From positions 1 to 19,158 of the forward strand of contig PLEB01000133.1 of the NCBI GenBank assembly GCA_003136915.1: a DNA stretch of 19,158 bases. Reading direction: 5' to 3'. A program made the position numbers and the translations under genes. Below the pieces are notes generated by a model, which was not told the origin of the DNA, ran no database searches, and worked only from the letters and a program-made list of their open reading frames with translations. Source of the stretch: Chitinophagaceae bacterium. GTDB taxonomy: Bacteria; Bacteroidota; Bacteroidia; Chitinophagales; Chitinophagaceae. Positions within the stretch are counted from its first letter, which is position 1. Each line of letters starts with the position of its first letter. This document shows positions 7,528-16,139 of the stretch, in pieces.

Positions 7528-8286
7528 CTATTTCGCGGCTTTTTGGATAAGGTATAGTTTGGAATGTTTGAGGAATGTCATGTGGGCAATCTGCACAGCA
7601 ATGATAAATCCGAAAAACCCATCCAGGAATCCGGCACGGATCAGAAAGCTTTGGGTAAAAGACCAGAAAGGATTTACGAGTATGTTTAAAAGCCGGGTCC
7701 TTTTCCCCTTTTCAAAAAGCGCGTTTGCAGCCATCGTACTTAGTTTATTATTCTGGGCCACATGGTCAGCGATGGATTTGTATGCATAGTGCAGTATGTC
7801 TCCTTTCAGATGATGGATCCGGGAACCCTGGCTCAATTCAATCCTGTCATGTGGATTCGTTCCTCCCCAGCTTGCGATCCTCTTATCGAACAAACGCAGT
7901 TTGCGATCGGGATACCAGCTTCCGTGCAGTATAAATTGTCCGCAATAATTGGTGCAGCGGTTCATGCGGTAGCCAGCTGCTGAAAAATTTTCCTTTTCCT
8001 TCAGGATTGAAGACTGCAGGGCCTGGTCGAGGGCCTCGTCGGCGTCCAGGCTCAGTACATAATGATTGGACGCCAGGGCAAGGGCGTCATTTTTTTTTTC
8101 GATGTATCCGTTGAAAGCCTGCTGCTTTACGATAGCGCCTTTTTCTTCCGCAATACGAACCGTTTGGTCGGTCGAATATGAATCAAGGACAATGATTTCA
8201 TCCGCCACAGGTTTAACGGAATCAATGCATCGTCCGATATTTTGTTCCTCATTATAACTGATGATGACAATGGACAGTTTTTCCAT
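7528..8286 (-). CDS. Glycosyltransferase family 2 (WaaE/KdtX-like)
   Basis: A 252-residue GT-A-fold enzyme using a nucleotide-sugar donor. The N-terminal 'LSIVIISYNEEQNIGRCIDSV' is the nucleotide-binding start, and DADE at 81-84 is the metal-binding DXD-like motif. 'GSWYPDRKLRLFDK' and 'GTNPHDRIEL' fit the WaaE/KdtX branch known for adding a sugar to the lipopolysaccharide inner core. A hydrophobic C-terminal segment suggests membrane association. It lies 15 nt after the ABC exporter, a pairing that fits a lipid A-core role. The codons for E63-K64-K65-N66 contain a run of ten A, a possible slippage site. The acceptor sugar is not predictable. Confidence 0.9.
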   Translation of the reverse strand: MEKLSIVIISYNEEQNIGRCIDSVKPVADEIIVLDSYSTDQTVRIAEEKGAIVKQQAFNGYIEKKNDALALASNHYVLSLDADEALDQALQSSILKEKENFSAAGYRMNRCTNYCGQFILHGSWYPDRKLRLFDKRIASWGGTNPHDRIELSQGSRIHHLKGDILHYAYKSIADHVAQNNKLSTMAANALFEKGKRTRLLNILVNPFWSFTQSFLIRAGFLDGFFGFIIAVQIAHMTFLKHSKLYLIQKAAK

Positions 8287-8301
8287 CGGAACAGAATGAA
8301 T

Positions 8302-10128
8302 TTAACTGGTGATGCTCAATTCTTTTTCAGTAATATCCAGGCTGTTTTTTCTTTCTCCAATCTGCTGACGCCACATAGCATAATACAATCCTTTTTCATC
8401 ACGTAAAGAATTATGGGTACCAGTTTCCACCACCTCTCCTTTTTCCAGTACGTAAATGCGGTCGGCATGCATGATGGTTGAGAGCCGGTGTGCGATCAAT
8501 ATGGTGATCTGATTTCTTTGGGAAGAAACATGGCGGATGGTCTTTGTGATTTCTTCTTCGGTCAGAGAGTCCAGGGCGGAGGTAGCTTCGTCGAAAATGA
8601 GCACCCGGGGTTTGCGCAAGAGGGCACGAGCAATTGATATCCTCTGTTTTTCACCACCTGAGAGTTTCAGGCCACCTTCTCCGATCATGGTTTCAAGGCC
8701 TTTCCCCGCCCTTTCAAGCAGGCTGTTGCAGGAGGCCTTCTGCAATGCATCCAGCAGATCCCCTTCGGTTGCATGGGGGTTTACAAAGAGGAGGTTCTCC
8801 CGGATCGTTCCGGAAAACAATTGGGTGTCCTGCGTAACAAATCCAATCTGAAATCGCAGGTCGTTAAAGTCAATCGAATTTTCATCCAGGTGATTGTATA
8901 GGATGCTACCTTCCATCGGTCGGTATAATCCCACCAGGAGTTTCATCAGGGTCGATTTGCCCGAACCCGAAGGTCCGACAAAAGCAATGGTCTCCCCTAC
9001 GCGCACATCAAAGCTGATATGATCAATCGCGTAGTGCTGAACGGATTTATGCTTGAAAACAACATTCCGGAAACTGAGTTGCTCGATCTTACCCAGATGT
9101 TTTGGATTTAAAGCCTGGGATTCCGGAACTTTTTTCATCAGGTTGTCGAAATTATTCAGGGATGCCTCAGCTTCGCGGTAAGACATAATGATATTGCCGA
9201 TATCCTGCAGCGGCCCGAATACAAAGAAGGAGAAAATCTGCATGGTCACCAGTTGCCCTGCATTCATTTTGTCTTTAAATATCAGCCACATCAAAATGAA
9301 AAGGATCACCTGCCGCAGTGTATTCACAAAAGTTCCCTGAACAAAACTGATGCTGCGGATTCGTTTTACCTTGGTCAGTTCGAGCCCGAGGATCTTATAT
9401 GTATTTTTATTCAATCGCGTTACTTCTTCCTGGGTAAGCCCCAGGCTTTTCACCAGTTCGATATTTCTGAGTGATTCGGTTGTAGAACCTGCCAGCGAGG
9501 TGGTTTGGGAAACAATGTTCTTTTGAATGCTCTTGATCTTTCTGCTCAGCACATTGCTGAAGAATGTCAGGAGCAGAATGCCGGTAAGATAAACAATCGG
9601 GATGCTCCAGTGTATCCAGATGGCTGCATAGGTAAAAACGAAGATCACGCCCATGATTACGCCAAAAAGAACATTGATAAAATAATTCATGAACCTTTCC
9701 GTATCCTCTCTTACCTTTTGCAATACACCCAGGGTTTCTCCGCTGCGCTGATCCTCAAATTCCTGGTAAGGAAGTTTCATAGCGTGCTGGAGTCCGTCGG
9801 TGAAAACTTTGGCGCCGAACTTCTGCACCACCACATTCATAAAATAGTCCTGGAAGTTTTTAGCGAAACGGCTCACCATGGCCACGGCGATGGAAAGCAG
9901 CAATAAATTGATCACTCCCGGGTGCTTCCATGAGAACGCGGTGAAAAAGCGGTCGGCCGTAAAAATATTATGCAGTTTTCTGGCCTGGACGTATTCGTTG
10001 GAAAGGTTCACGATCTTCCCAAATATGATCGGGTCAACAAGAGAGAATCCGATATTCACGCTGGCAAGCAGGAGGGTAAGGCTTACCAGCCATTTATAAG
10101 GTTTCAGATAAGTTAGCAAAGTCTTCAT
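8302..10128 (-). CDS. ABC exporter, fused permease-ATPase (MsbA-like)
   Basis: A 608-residue half-transporter with six TM helices in about residues 1-320 and a nucleotide-binding domain at about 345-585. ATPase motifs are intact: Walker A GPSGSGKST at 385-393, Q-loop Q433, signature LSGGE at 489-493, Walker B VLIFDE at 509-514 and switch His at H547 (AHRLST). It should work as a homodimer. The architecture is that of MsbA-type lipid/lipopolysaccharide flippases, but the same fold also exports drugs and peptides, so the substrate is inferred from context: polysaccharide genes upstream and a core-type GT2 downstream. The start overlaps the stop of the Wzz-like gene (ATGA). Confidence 0.92.
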   Translation of the reverse strand: MKTLLTYLKPYKWLVSLTLLLASVNIGFSLVDPIIFGKIVNLSNEYVQARKLHNIFTADRFFTAFSWKHPGVINLLLLSIAVAMVSRFAKNFQDYFMNVVVQKFGAKVFTDGLQHAMKLPYQEFEDQRSGETLGVLQKVREDTERFMNYFINVLFGVIMGVIFVFTYAAIWIHWSIPIVYLTGILLLTFFSNVLSRKIKSIQKNIVSQTTSLAGSTTESLRNIELVKSLGLTQEEVTRLNKNTYKILGLELTKVKRIRSISFVQGTFVNTLRQVILFILMWLIFKDKMNAGQLVTMQIFSFFVFGPLQDIGNIIMSYREAEASLNNFDNLMKKVPESQALNPKHLGKIEQLSFRNVVFKHKSVQHYAIDHISFDVRVGETIAFVGPSGSGKSTLMKLLVGLYRPMEGSILYNHLDENSIDFNDLRFQIGFVTQDTQLFSGTIRENLLFVNPHATEGDLLDALQKASCNSLLERAGKGLETMIGEGGLKLSGGEKQRISIARALLRKPRVLIFDEATSALDSLTEEEITKTIRHVSSQRNQITILIAHRLSTIMHADRIYVLEKGEVVETGTHNSLRDEKGLYYAMWRQQIGERKNSLDITEKELSITS

Positions 10129-11015
10129 AACAATTTCGGTTTTTTACCTAACCAGGGAGTAATTATCCCGGCCAGTATAATGCCGCCTGCTATTGCCAAC
10201 AAAAACAAATTCAAATAGTTTGGATAATTGAAAAATGCGTAGCGGGTAAACGGCTTCAGCACCTCCACATTATCCATGATGGAAAGCTCCTGGTCAATGT
10301 CTATCTTTTGCTTATTGTAAAAAAGGGTTGCCTTATACAGGTCAACCGGATTGATGGGCCTCCCTGTTGAGTATTCCCTGCGGGGCATTATGCTGCTGTT
10401 AACAGTCTCCTGGACGCTGTCCATACTTTCCAACTTCTTCACCAGGGATTCCCTGAGTGAAATAAGCGCATCTTTTCTTGCAGACGACCTTCTGAGGGCA
10501 TAGGGAGAATGATCGAGATATTCTAAGAGGGCGCGCTGAACGGTATCGAGGTATTTAAAATCATCCAGGATAAGCGTTACACTGAATGTAGCCAACGCCG
10601 TGTCTCCGTTATTATATATCAGGGAATCGTAACTCCTTCGCAGACGCTGGGGCTTCATTTCCTCCATTTCTATTTTCCGGATACCGGCAGCTGCGGGCGA
10701 GCTGATATTCAGCTCCTGGTCAAGGAGCAGCGCATGACTGTTCAGGCCATCCAGCATTTCAATACACACTCCGCTCGGAATAACATGGGATACGAAAATG
10801 GCTTCCGTTTTATAGCCCGGTTTAATAATATAGCGTACCAGGAATCCTGTCAGGCCGCACAAGATGATGATAACCAGGAAAAAAAGAAGGTTTTTTTTCA
10901 GAGTCCTGAAATAATAGACGATAAGGTCCCAGATTTTTTTTCCAAGGTTGCTGATTGGCCGCAAAAAATAAAAGAGATCAATTTCCGGTTCTGAGGCGGG
11001 CCGATTTTCTTGCAT
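10125..11015 (-). CDS. Wzz-like polysaccharide chain-length/co-polymerase protein
   Basis: A 296-residue protein with one TM near the N-terminus (about 42-64), a long periplasmic region with charged, helix-forming stretches (about 170-235), and a second TM near the C-terminus (about 268-288) followed by a short basic tail 'KKPKLL'. This two-TM hairpin layout is that of Wzz/GumC-type co-polymerases, which set glycan chain length. Sequence motifs are weak and there is no C-terminal tyrosine kinase domain, so the call rests on topology and on position next to a Wzy/WaaL-like gene. It lies 20 nt after that gene and overlaps the ABC exporter start by 4 nt. Confidence 0.6.
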   Translation of the reverse strand: MQENRPASEPEIDLFYFLRPISNLGKKIWDLIVYYFRTLKKNLLFFLVIIILCGLTGFLVRYIIKPGYKTEAIFVSHVIPSGVCIEMLDGLNSHALLLDQELNISSPAAAGIRKIEMEEMKPQRLRRSYDSLIYNNGDTALATFSVTLILDDFKYLDTVQRALLEYLDHSPYALRRSSARKDALISLRESLVKKLESMDSVQETVNSSIMPRREYSTGRPINPVDLYKATLFYNKQKIDIDQELSIMDNVEVLKPFTRYAFFNYPNYLNLFLLAIAGGIILAGIITPWLGKKPKLL

Positions 11016-11035
11016 GAATCTGTACAGTTAGGTTT

Positions 11036-12310
11036 TTAGGCGGCAGGGTAGGGTTTGACTTCTTTCTGACCTGCACCAAATGCAAATATCGAATTAAAAA
11101 AAGAATACCAAATAATCCCTTTATTGATGTCCAGGATGACCTCGGTAAAGCAGATCAGAAAAAAAAGCAGTAAAAAAACCAGCCTTACCCTGACGAAGGG
11201 GTCTCCTTTAAGGATCAGGGCCGGGACAATCATACATGCAAGTAAGACGGCCAGGCCGCCCACACCAAAGCCGAGCAGCATATTCAGGTATTGATTGTGG
11301 ATATTGTAGCTGTTATATCGTGAAGCAAAATAGAACTTCCTTTGCTCATAAGCCTGTTGCAGGCTGTCCTGAATATCTCCTGTGCCCACACCCGTTAATG
11401 GATGGCGCAGGATAAGATCTTCACTGCATTTCCATAGCGCCATCCGGATGGAAGCACCTCCCCAGCTTCTTCCGAGAGAAGCATCCTTATCCAAAAGGAT
11501 CACTCCCTGTCCGTTATAATTTTTGAGTTCATCCCATTTATCCCGGAACAGGGGAATTTTGAAAAAAGTTATGCAGGCCAGGGATATGACAATCAGACTG
11601 ATCAAAAAACGATAGGAGCGCCCGGGAATAAAGCGGAAGATATAATAGATCAGGATCAGCAGCCAGCATACGGAAATCAGCCTGACATTCAGCAGAAGCA
11701 GGTAGACTGATAAAAAAAGAACGGACAGGATGATCAGCCAGCGCCGGTCAAAAATTGAATCGTATTTTTTTTCCGCGATCAGGACCAGGCTCATCAGGCA
11801 ATTCAAACCCATGATAAACGGATAACTGTGAGGGAAGAGAAAGGCATACCCTTCATCAAATCCATTGACAGCCGCCGGATGGTACTCAGCCAAACCATGA
11901 ACCAGGCCGAGCAGGGCAGCTAAAAGATTGGCCAGGATAAAATGGGTTAGTATTGTGCGCACCATTTTCGGGTTCATTACGGTTGAGCAACCCATCACCA
12001 GTGGAAAAAGGAGGAGGGCCGACTGCAATTGCAACCAGAAAAACCCCTTTTGCAGGTTAGCAGTATAAAACATTCCGATCATGGAAACAAGGTAAAGGCT
12101 GATAAAAAGGACCACCAGCCGGAATTCTTTGCTTTTGAAGCGGAAGGATTTCCTGGAAAAGATCAGCCAGTAAACGCCGAGGGATATGCAACAAATGGAA
12201 TTCAGTAAGGGCCAGAAAAACATCGAATAAACGATGCCAATGCAAAAGATCAGATAGACCGTCGGTTCGTGGAAGAAAAATTTGCGGACAAGCCTGTAAG
12301 GCTTATTCAT
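11036..12310 (-). CDS. O-antigen ligase/polymerase family membrane protein (second copy)
   Basis: A 424-residue polytopic inner-membrane protein with about 11-12 hydrophobic segments. The large periplasmic loop carries 'LRHPLTGVGTGDIQDSLQQA' and then 'YNIHNQYLNMLLGFGVGGLA', the conserved pattern of the Wzy_C/O-antigen ligase family (HPLxGVGxG ... HNxYL). Such proteins either polymerise undecaprenyl-linked repeats (Wzy) or ligate glycans to lipid A-core (WaaL); sequence alone does not say which. It is adjacent to the Wzz-like gene, which slightly favours polymerase. Its ATG overlaps the GT26 stop (ATGA). A second member of the same family lies at 14202-15389. Confidence 0.85.
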   Translation of the reverse strand: MNKPYRLVRKFFFHEPTVYLIFCIGIVYSMFFWPLLNSICCISLGVYWLIFSRKSFRFKSKEFRLVVLFISLYLVSMIGMFYTANLQKGFFWLQLQSALLLFPLVMGCSTVMNPKMVRTILTHFILANLLAALLGLVHGLAEYHPAAVNGFDEGYAFLFPHSYPFIMGLNCLMSLVLIAEKKYDSIFDRRWLIILSVLFLSVYLLLLNVRLISVCWLLILIYYIFRFIPGRSYRFLISLIVISLACITFFKIPLFRDKWDELKNYNGQGVILLDKDASLGRSWGGASIRMALWKCSEDLILRHPLTGVGTGDIQDSLQQAYEQRKFYFASRYNSYNIHNQYLNMLLGFGVGGLAVLLACMIVPALILKGDPFVRVRLVFLLLFFLICFTEVILDINKGIIWYSFFNSIFAFGAGQKEVKPYPAA

Positions 12311-13083
12311 CTGTTGATCATTTTTCTGGCAAGAAGAAAAATAAAATAAGTATTGGTGTAAAGATAACGTTTAAACATTCTGCCGGGCTCTTGAAATAAC
12401 CGGTAAAGCCATTCCAGGCCGCTGTTTTGCATCCATCCCGGCGCACGCTTGCGTATGCCTGCAAATACCGAAAAGGCACCTCCAAGGCCCAATAAAACGG
12501 CATTAATTCTTTTAGAATGGTCTGCCATCCATTTTTCCTGTTTCGGACAGCCCAGGGAAACAAGTACGAGGTTTGCCCCGGAGAAATTGATTTGTCTTAT
12601 ATGGGCGTCCTGCTCGTGGGCAGTCATTTCCCGGAAGGGCGGAGAAATTTGTCCGCAAATATTGATCAGCGGATATTCCTGCCGAATCCGCTCAACCATC
12701 TTTTCAAGAACCTTTTCGGAAGATCCGTATAAAAAAACGGAAGCCCTGGATTCGTTTGCGGCTTTTAGTATTACCGGCATAAAGTCCATCCCTGCTTTCC
12801 TTTCCTGGGTTTTGCCATACATCCAGTAACAGGATTTAACTATTGGCGTACCATCTGCCAAAACCATGGAAGCATTGTTGACCTGTCTGCGAAAAGTAAG
12901 ATTCCTGTGGGCTTCCACCAGCATATGCACGTTTGCGAAGCATACATAAGAAGGCGTATAACTCATTCCCCAATCCATGACCTCTAGGATACTGTCTTCC
13001 AGGGAAATCACATCAACGTTCAGGCTAATGATCCTTACCTTTCTAACCGGCCTTGGCTTGATGGATTTTAATTGTGGTATCAT
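12307..13083 (-). CDS. Glycosyltransferase family 26 (WecG/TagA/CpsF)
   Basis: A 258-residue GT26 enzyme that usually adds the second sugar to a polyprenyl-diphosphate-linked primer. Family landmarks are 'VCFANVHMLVEAHRN', 'ASMVLADGTPIVK' with the catalytic Asp region, 'VFLYGSSEKV', 'LVLVSLGCPKQEKWM' and 'LGLGGAFSVFAGIRKRAPGWMQNSGLEWLYRLFQEPGRM', with a basic aromatic C-terminus that in TagA mediates membrane contact. It would act just after the initiating sugar transferase encoded divergently at 17726. The start used overlaps the GT4 gene by 41 bp; I found no in-frame ATG or GTG nearer to the conserved domain, so the long overlap seems real. Confidence 0.93.
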   Translation of the reverse strand: MIPQLKSIKPRPVRKVRIISLNVDVISLEDSILEVMDWGMSYTPSYVCFANVHMLVEAHRNLTFRRQVNNASMVLADGTPIVKSCYWMYGKTQERKAGMDFMPVILKAANESRASVFLYGSSEKVLEKMVERIRQEYPLINICGQISPPFREMTAHEQDAHIRQINFSGANLVLVSLGCPKQEKWMADHSKRINAVLLGLGGAFSVFAGIRKRAPGWMQNSGLEWLYRLFQEPGRMFKRYLYTNTYFIFLLARKMINR

Positions 13084-14224
13084 ATATTTCCATTACGGAT
13101 ATGTAGTGAATTTCGGGATGATAATGATCCAGGTAGGTCTGTCGCGCATTCGCATACAAATCATTCCTGTTTTCCCCAAAACGCCTGACCGCTTCTTTGA
13201 GGTCCAAGGCATTTCCAGGTTTAAAATGCATCCCGTTATATCCGTCCTTTATCAGGTCAGACATAGCCCCAAGATTGGAGGCGATAACAGGTGTGCCGGC
13301 GCAAAATGCTTCTAAAATAACATAGGGTAAGCCCTCATACCATAATGAGGGAAACACAAGCGCCCTGCATTTTTTCATCAAAACCGATAGTTCAACTCTA
13401 TCCAATTGTCCTAGAAAACGAATATTTTCACTTCCTTGATATTCAACTTCCAATAAATTTTTTTCGGGCCCTTCTCCTGCTATGATCAAGGTCTGCCCGG
13501 GCATATCCCGAAACGCTTCCAGCAGGGTATTAAGCCCTTTTTCCCTGGATAACCGGCCGGCGAATAAAAAAAACCCTTCCCTGGGCAGGCTCCCCACCCC
13601 CTGGTCAGCAACAAAATTCGGTTTAACCACCAGCTGCTCCAATGGTATGCCAAGTGAAGATTCGAAAAGCTTATCTTTTGCAAATTTTGTCAAAACGATA
13701 TACTTCCCCACCTTGGTTTGCCAGGTATGCCTGAATTTATGAATCCCGGTTACCAGGGTGACCATCCCACTGGCAATTGCAGAATCCCTGTAACACCTGT
13801 AACGAACACCGGCTAACGGAAGTTTCCTTTTAACACAAATTTCACAGGGTTGGTTATCTCTTAGCAATATGGCATTGCAACAAATGAGCCGGTAATTATG
13901 AACTGTTAAGACAACCGGGATATGCATTTTCGCTGCACCGGATAAAATAGAAGGTGAAGCCACAAAGAAAAGATTATGCACATGAATGATATCCGGACCA
14001 AACTCCCGGATCTTAAGGATCAGTTTTTTTTCGGATGACCGGTTATAAAGTGCATTTTTGAGAGCCTGGATCTTTGCTATGGCTCCCTGGCCGATTTCTT
14101 CATTATCGAAGATCAGTGTTTCCACCGCATGTCCCTTCTTGTTCAGCAGGGCTGTTTCAAGAGCAAGGGCAGTATCCTCCCCGCCTGCCTGCCGGTATTT
14201 GTTATGGATGAAGAGAATCCTCAT
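13043..14224 (-). CDS. Glycosyltransferase family 4 (GT-B fold)
   Basis: A 393-residue GT-B enzyme. The N-terminal domain begins 'RILFIHNKYRQAGGEDT' with the glycine-rich acceptor-side loop, and 'DIIHVHNLF' and 'VVLTVHNYR' follow. The C-terminal donor domain has 'LFAGRLSREKGLNTLLEAF' and the family's E-x7-E motif in 'WYEGLPYVILEAF', then 'GTPVIAS'. A three-cysteine stretch, 'CEICVKRK' followed by 'YRCYR', is seen in some GT4 members. The donor and acceptor sugars are unknown. The start overlaps the upstream polymerase-like gene by 23 bp and the end overlaps GT26 by 41 bp, indicating tight coupling. Confidence 0.93.
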   Translation of the reverse strand: MRILFIHNKYRQAGGEDTALALETALLNKKGHAVETLIFDNEEIGQGAIAKIQALKNALYNRSSEKKLILKIREFGPDIIHVHNLFFVASPSILSGAAKMHIPVVLTVHNYRLICCNAILLRDNQPCEICVKRKLPLAGVRYRCYRDSAIASGMVTLVTGIHKFRHTWQTKVGKYIVLTKFAKDKLFESSLGIPLEQLVVKPNFVADQGVGSLPREGFFLFAGRLSREKGLNTLLEAFRDMPGQTLIIAGEGPEKNLLEVEYQGSENIRFLGQLDRVELSVLMKKCRALVFPSLWYEGLPYVILEAFCAGTPVIASNLGAMSDLIKDGYNGMHFKPGNALDLKEAVRRFGENRNDLYANARQTYLDHYHPEIHYISVMEIYDTTIKIHQAKAG

Positions 14225-15389
14225 GGGGGGTATTGATCATTGGATGGTTCCGATTATAAATCGCCCTCGCCGTAAAGCCTAACAGCAACCAGTATGCGCC
14301 CGCATAGATCGGCGATTCCAGGGCAGGATTGAATAAGGCAATTACAGTAGCTGCAAAAAAACTCCAGAAAAGCAGGATCTGCTTGTTTGCATAATAGTAT
14401 GCCTTGTGATAGAAGTATTCCTTGAACAGGTAAAGGTAGGCGCCCACCATGCACAGCACATACGGCAATCCGAGCCGGCCGAAAAGATAAACGTAGGAAT
14501 TGTGGGCGCCCAGCACATAGGGCAAGGTGCTTAGTTTAGAATAGTCTTCTATCGGAAAATATTTAAACATAGGTGTACCAAAACCAATCCCGATAAGATT
14601 CAGAGGAAAATGGTCCACCAATACCTGTTTCCAGAGAATCAGCCTCCATGTGCTGTTGGGATCAATGGAAAGGAATCGGCTGGAATGCATGACATCGGAA
14701 ATGCCATTAAACGTGTAAGGACTGAAGCGGTTGGCGATCAATGAAAGATCGGGTATAAAGCAGATGAATACAATGAGAAATACGCCGCAAATCAGAAGCA
14801 CCGATTGTTTAAAAAATGCGTATCCGGGCGAAATAAACAGGAGCAGATAAAATGCCGCCAGGATCCAGGCAGTAAGCGAACTGTAGGTTATTCCATAGAT
14901 CAGGTTCATCACAATAAGCGACCAGGGTACCCATCGACGCAGTGGTTTCCTGAACAATGCCGGAAAGAGCATGGCTTCTCCGAAGCGTTCGAATAAAAAC
15001 CGTGATACCGGTATAAAAAGAAAAAGGCCGATGTACCAACGGAGCCATCCTCTTATTTTACGGATAAAGGCTGGCAGATACAGCAGGCAATAGAAACCAA
15101 TAAAATAAGTGAGCATGGAATAACTGATCACCAGATTTCGAAGGTAATAATAGAGGCTGTCCATCCGCAGCAGGGAAACCAGCATCTGGAATGCACTCCA
15201 GCAAAGCAAACCGATCATACAAAGGGTAATCGGATCATTGGCAATTTTAAATCTGCGGTAATAAAGGATGGCCAGTCCGGCCGCAGAAAGAATTTCATTA
15301 AACAGGAGGTTTTTTTCAAAGAACCAGGGGGAAATAATATAGCCAAGTGCAATTACGAAGAGCAGGTATGATATATTTTTTTTAGTCAT
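14202..15389 (-). CDS. O-antigen ligase/polymerase family membrane protein (first copy)
   Basis: A 395-residue polytopic membrane protein with about 10 hydrophobic segments. 'LVDHFPLNLIGIGFGTPMF' followed by 'GAHNSYVYLFGRLGLPYVL' is the periplasmic-loop signature of the Wzy/WaaL family. I chose the ATG at 15389, which shares a base with the methyltransferase stop (TGATG); a GTG two codons upstream is also possible. Two members of this family in one operon suggest a split of polymerase and ligase work, but which is which cannot be read from sequence. It is probably coupled to the GT4 gene by a 23-bp overlap. Confidence 0.8.
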   Translation of the reverse strand: MTKKNISYLLFVIALGYIISPWFFEKNLLFNEILSAAGLAILYYRRFKIANDPITLCMIGLLCWSAFQMLVSLLRMDSLYYYLRNLVISYSMLTYFIGFYCLLYLPAFIRKIRGWLRWYIGLFLFIPVSRFLFERFGEAMLFPALFRKPLRRWVPWSLIVMNLIYGITYSSLTAWILAAFYLLLFISPGYAFFKQSVLLICGVFLIVFICFIPDLSLIANRFSPYTFNGISDVMHSSRFLSIDPNSTWRLILWKQVLVDHFPLNLIGIGFGTPMFKYFPIEDYSKLSTLPYVLGAHNSYVYLFGRLGLPYVLCMVGAYLYLFKEYFYHKAYYYANKQILLFWSFFAATVIALFNPALESPIYAGAYWLLLGFTARAIYNRNHPMINTPHEDSLHP

Positions 15390-16123
15390 CAGCACTTTTC
15401 CGCCAGGATAATATTATTGAAATAGAGGCTTCGGTTGTGTGGCAAAACTGCAGCAATCAAGGATCCGATCAGATTGATTGGAGTAATGAATATTTGAGCG
15501 AGCAATTTTCCGGCCATTCCATATCTTTTAAAGATCTCGTAGAAATAAAGTGCACTCAGCTGGAAACAAACCCTGGGAAAATTGCCGCTCTTATCCAGCT
15601 CTTTCACGCGGAATCCATTTTTTTTCAGCAGGTATTCCATCCCAAAGCTGCTGTACCGTGCATAATCGAAAGGGATTTCATGCTCGTTCCAGCAGAACGG
15701 GGTTGTGATCAGTGCGAGTGACCCTTTTCTTAAAACTCTTCCGATCTCACTCAAAATCTCATCGGGATCAAACACATGTTCCAACACTTCACTGCAAAAA
15801 AGAGCATCAAAACTTTCATTCTCAAACGGGAGATGCTTTCCATCGTAATATACATCCACCCTTGACCTCCGGTGATCGTGACCGCCGGATTCCACATCGA
15901 CACCAGTATAACTGCTAACCGTAAATAGATTTTCATAAGGCTTACGGCCACAGCCGAAGTCCAGCAGGTTTCCGGATAAGGAAGGAGCATGTTTGCGGAT
16001 CTGTTTATAAAGATCCCGGCGGATAAAATAAAACGGATGGTAAAGAATGCTGAAGCGGTTGGGCTGAAAGCTTTGTTTTTCCAAAAAGGAGTGGAGCGGT
16101 TGTTTAGGCCCGGGTAGATCCAT
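15389..16123 (-). CDS. SAM-dependent class I methyltransferase
   Basis: A 244-residue Rossmann-fold methyltransferase of the Methyltransf_11 type. Motif I is LLDFGCG at 53-59, the acidic SAM-ribose-binding residue follows in GVDVE (D76), 'FDALFCSEVLEHV' at 105-117 is motif IV/V, and 'RVLRKGSLALITTPF' follows. The extra C-terminal part (190-244) has a hydrophobic stretch and may touch the membrane. In this setting it may methylate a sugar of the glycan or cap a chain, which is inference. A -7-like box sits 6 nt before the ATG, so it may have an internal promoter as well as operon transcription. Confidence 0.9.
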   Translation of the reverse strand: MDLPGPKQPLHSFLEKQSFQPNRFSILYHPFYFIRRDLYKQIRKHAPSLSGNLLDFGCGRKPYENLFTVSSYTGVDVESGGHDHRRSRVDVYYDGKHLPFENESFDALFCSEVLEHVFDPDEILSEIGRVLRKGSLALITTPFCWNEHEIPFDYARYSSFGMEYLLKKNGFRVKELDKSGNFPRVCFQLSALYFYEIFKRYGMAGKLLAQIFITPINLIGSLIAAVLPHNRSLYFNNIILAEKC

Positions 16124-16128
16124 GTTTG

Positions 16129-16136
16129 CAAATATA
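16129..16136 (-). promoter_or_regulatory. Putative internal -7 promoter element before the methyltransferase
   Basis: On the minus strand TATATTTG matches TAnnTTTG in the 16-nt gap between the flippase stop and the methyltransferase ATG at 16123. Transcription would begin about at the start codon. Any -33 element would lie inside the flippase gene. Confidence 0.35.
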
Positions 16137-16139
16137 GTA

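Noticed and set aside
10887..10900. Run of eight T within the Wzz-like gene as another slippage site.
   Set aside because: It encodes a Lys-rich stretch just before TM1, such runs are common at this composition, and it is shorter than the ten-base run in the GT2 gene.
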